NCBI GenBank assembly: GCA_051003795.1
Contig: JBPCKZ010000190.1
Coordinates: 1 to 22,594 of the forward strand
Origin: JALYXS01 sp051003795
GTDB taxonomy: Bacteria; Acidobacteriota; Terriglobia; Bryobacterales; Bryobacteraceae
Reading direction: 5' to 3'
DNA length: 22,594 bases
Positions 22,545 to 22,594 of this stretch are shown here, piece after piece (the first letter of the stretch is position 1; each line of letters starts with the position of its first letter). Both the position numbers and the translations under genes were made by a program. The notes under the pieces were generated by a model, which did no database searches, was not told where the DNA came from, and saw only the letters and a list, made by a program, of their open reading frames with translations.

Positions 22545-22578
22545 GGCACTCGTGCCTGCCGTGCCGACACTCGTGTCG
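22545..22578. repeat. Tandem short palindromes at the right edge
   Basis: GGCAC-TC-GTGCC (22545-22556) and CGACAC-TC-GTGTCG (22565-22578) are two similar hairpins with the same TC loop, separated by eight bases. They lie 38 bases after the cupredoxin stop. They may terminate that operon or belong to a dispersed intergenic palindromic repeat. A frame starting at 22503 is open to the edge but is low-complexity and not recognisable, so I do not call a gene. Nothing else is seen between 22507 and 22594. Confidence 0.5.
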
Positions 22579-22594
22579 TCACGGGGTTTCACGC

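Noticed and set aside
22503..22594. Frame open to the right edge, starting in ATGA overlap with the cupredoxin stop
   Set aside because: The codons run through a palindromic repeat, give no recognisable sequence and have no ribosome binding site; a gene call is not justified.

Overview
The window is GC-rich, densely coded bacterial DNA, about 22.6 kb, with no stretch over 300 bases lacking a gene. Gene content points to Acidobacteriota, probably a Bryobacterales/Solibacter-like lineage. The main reasons are a large Oar-like TonB-dependent receptor with an N-terminal carboxypeptidase-regulatory domain, a second TonB receptor whose N-terminus has the plug style seen in those genomes, GAF/FHA regulators and exported TPR proteins. 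This assignment is inferred from protein style, not from a marker gene. No rRNA, tRNA, CRISPR array or insertion sequence was seen.

Layout. 1-1244 (minus): the start of a TonB-dependent receptor that runs off the left edge, overlapping out of frame the end of a DUF58 membrane protein gene. 1264-4425 (plus): a GAF sigma-54 activator followed by an FHA-GAF-PP2C phosphatase, a probable signalling pair. 4497-6910 (plus): a Tat-signal enolase-superfamily protein resembling D-mannonate dehydratase/RspA, coupled to a sugar-isomerase TIM-barrel gene. That second gene has lost its 3' end and is joined to the tail of a serine beta-lactamase-like gene; a 13-bp tandem duplication keeps one reading frame open. 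6939-9060 (minus): miaA and an exported CsgG-like/TPR protein. 9114-12220 (plus): a large exported TPR protein, a membrane SRPBCC protein and an HbpS/GlcG-like protein in one tight operon. 12227-12888 (plus): a Phd/VapB-VapC toxin-antitoxin pair with a consensus promoter, palindromic operator repeats and a probably leaderless antitoxin mRNA. 12878-16118 (minus): a processive family 2 glycosyltransferase, a serine/threonine dehydratase-like PLP enzyme and a zinc-ribbon membrane protein. 16230-19673 (plus): the Oar-like receptor with its own sigma-70-type promoter.

The right end is the most coherent candidate system. An ECF sigma factor and its membrane anti-sigma factor (minus, 19681-21044) are divergent from a Tat-exported metallophosphoesterase and a membrane-anchored cupredoxin with a complete CuA-type ligand set (plus, 21158-22506). 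Both sides of the divergent intergenic region carry the same 11-base element, CGGGAATAAAA, facing outwards and followed 16 bp later by related -10-like hexamers. I infer that the sigma factor drives both itself and the metallophosphoesterase/cupredoxin operon, forming an envelope metal or redox stress circuit. The stimulus is unknown.

Main uncertainties are several start codons (sigma-54 activator, miaA, sigma factor), whether the TIM-barrel/beta-lactamase chimera makes a functional protein, and whether its junction is biological or an assembly error.
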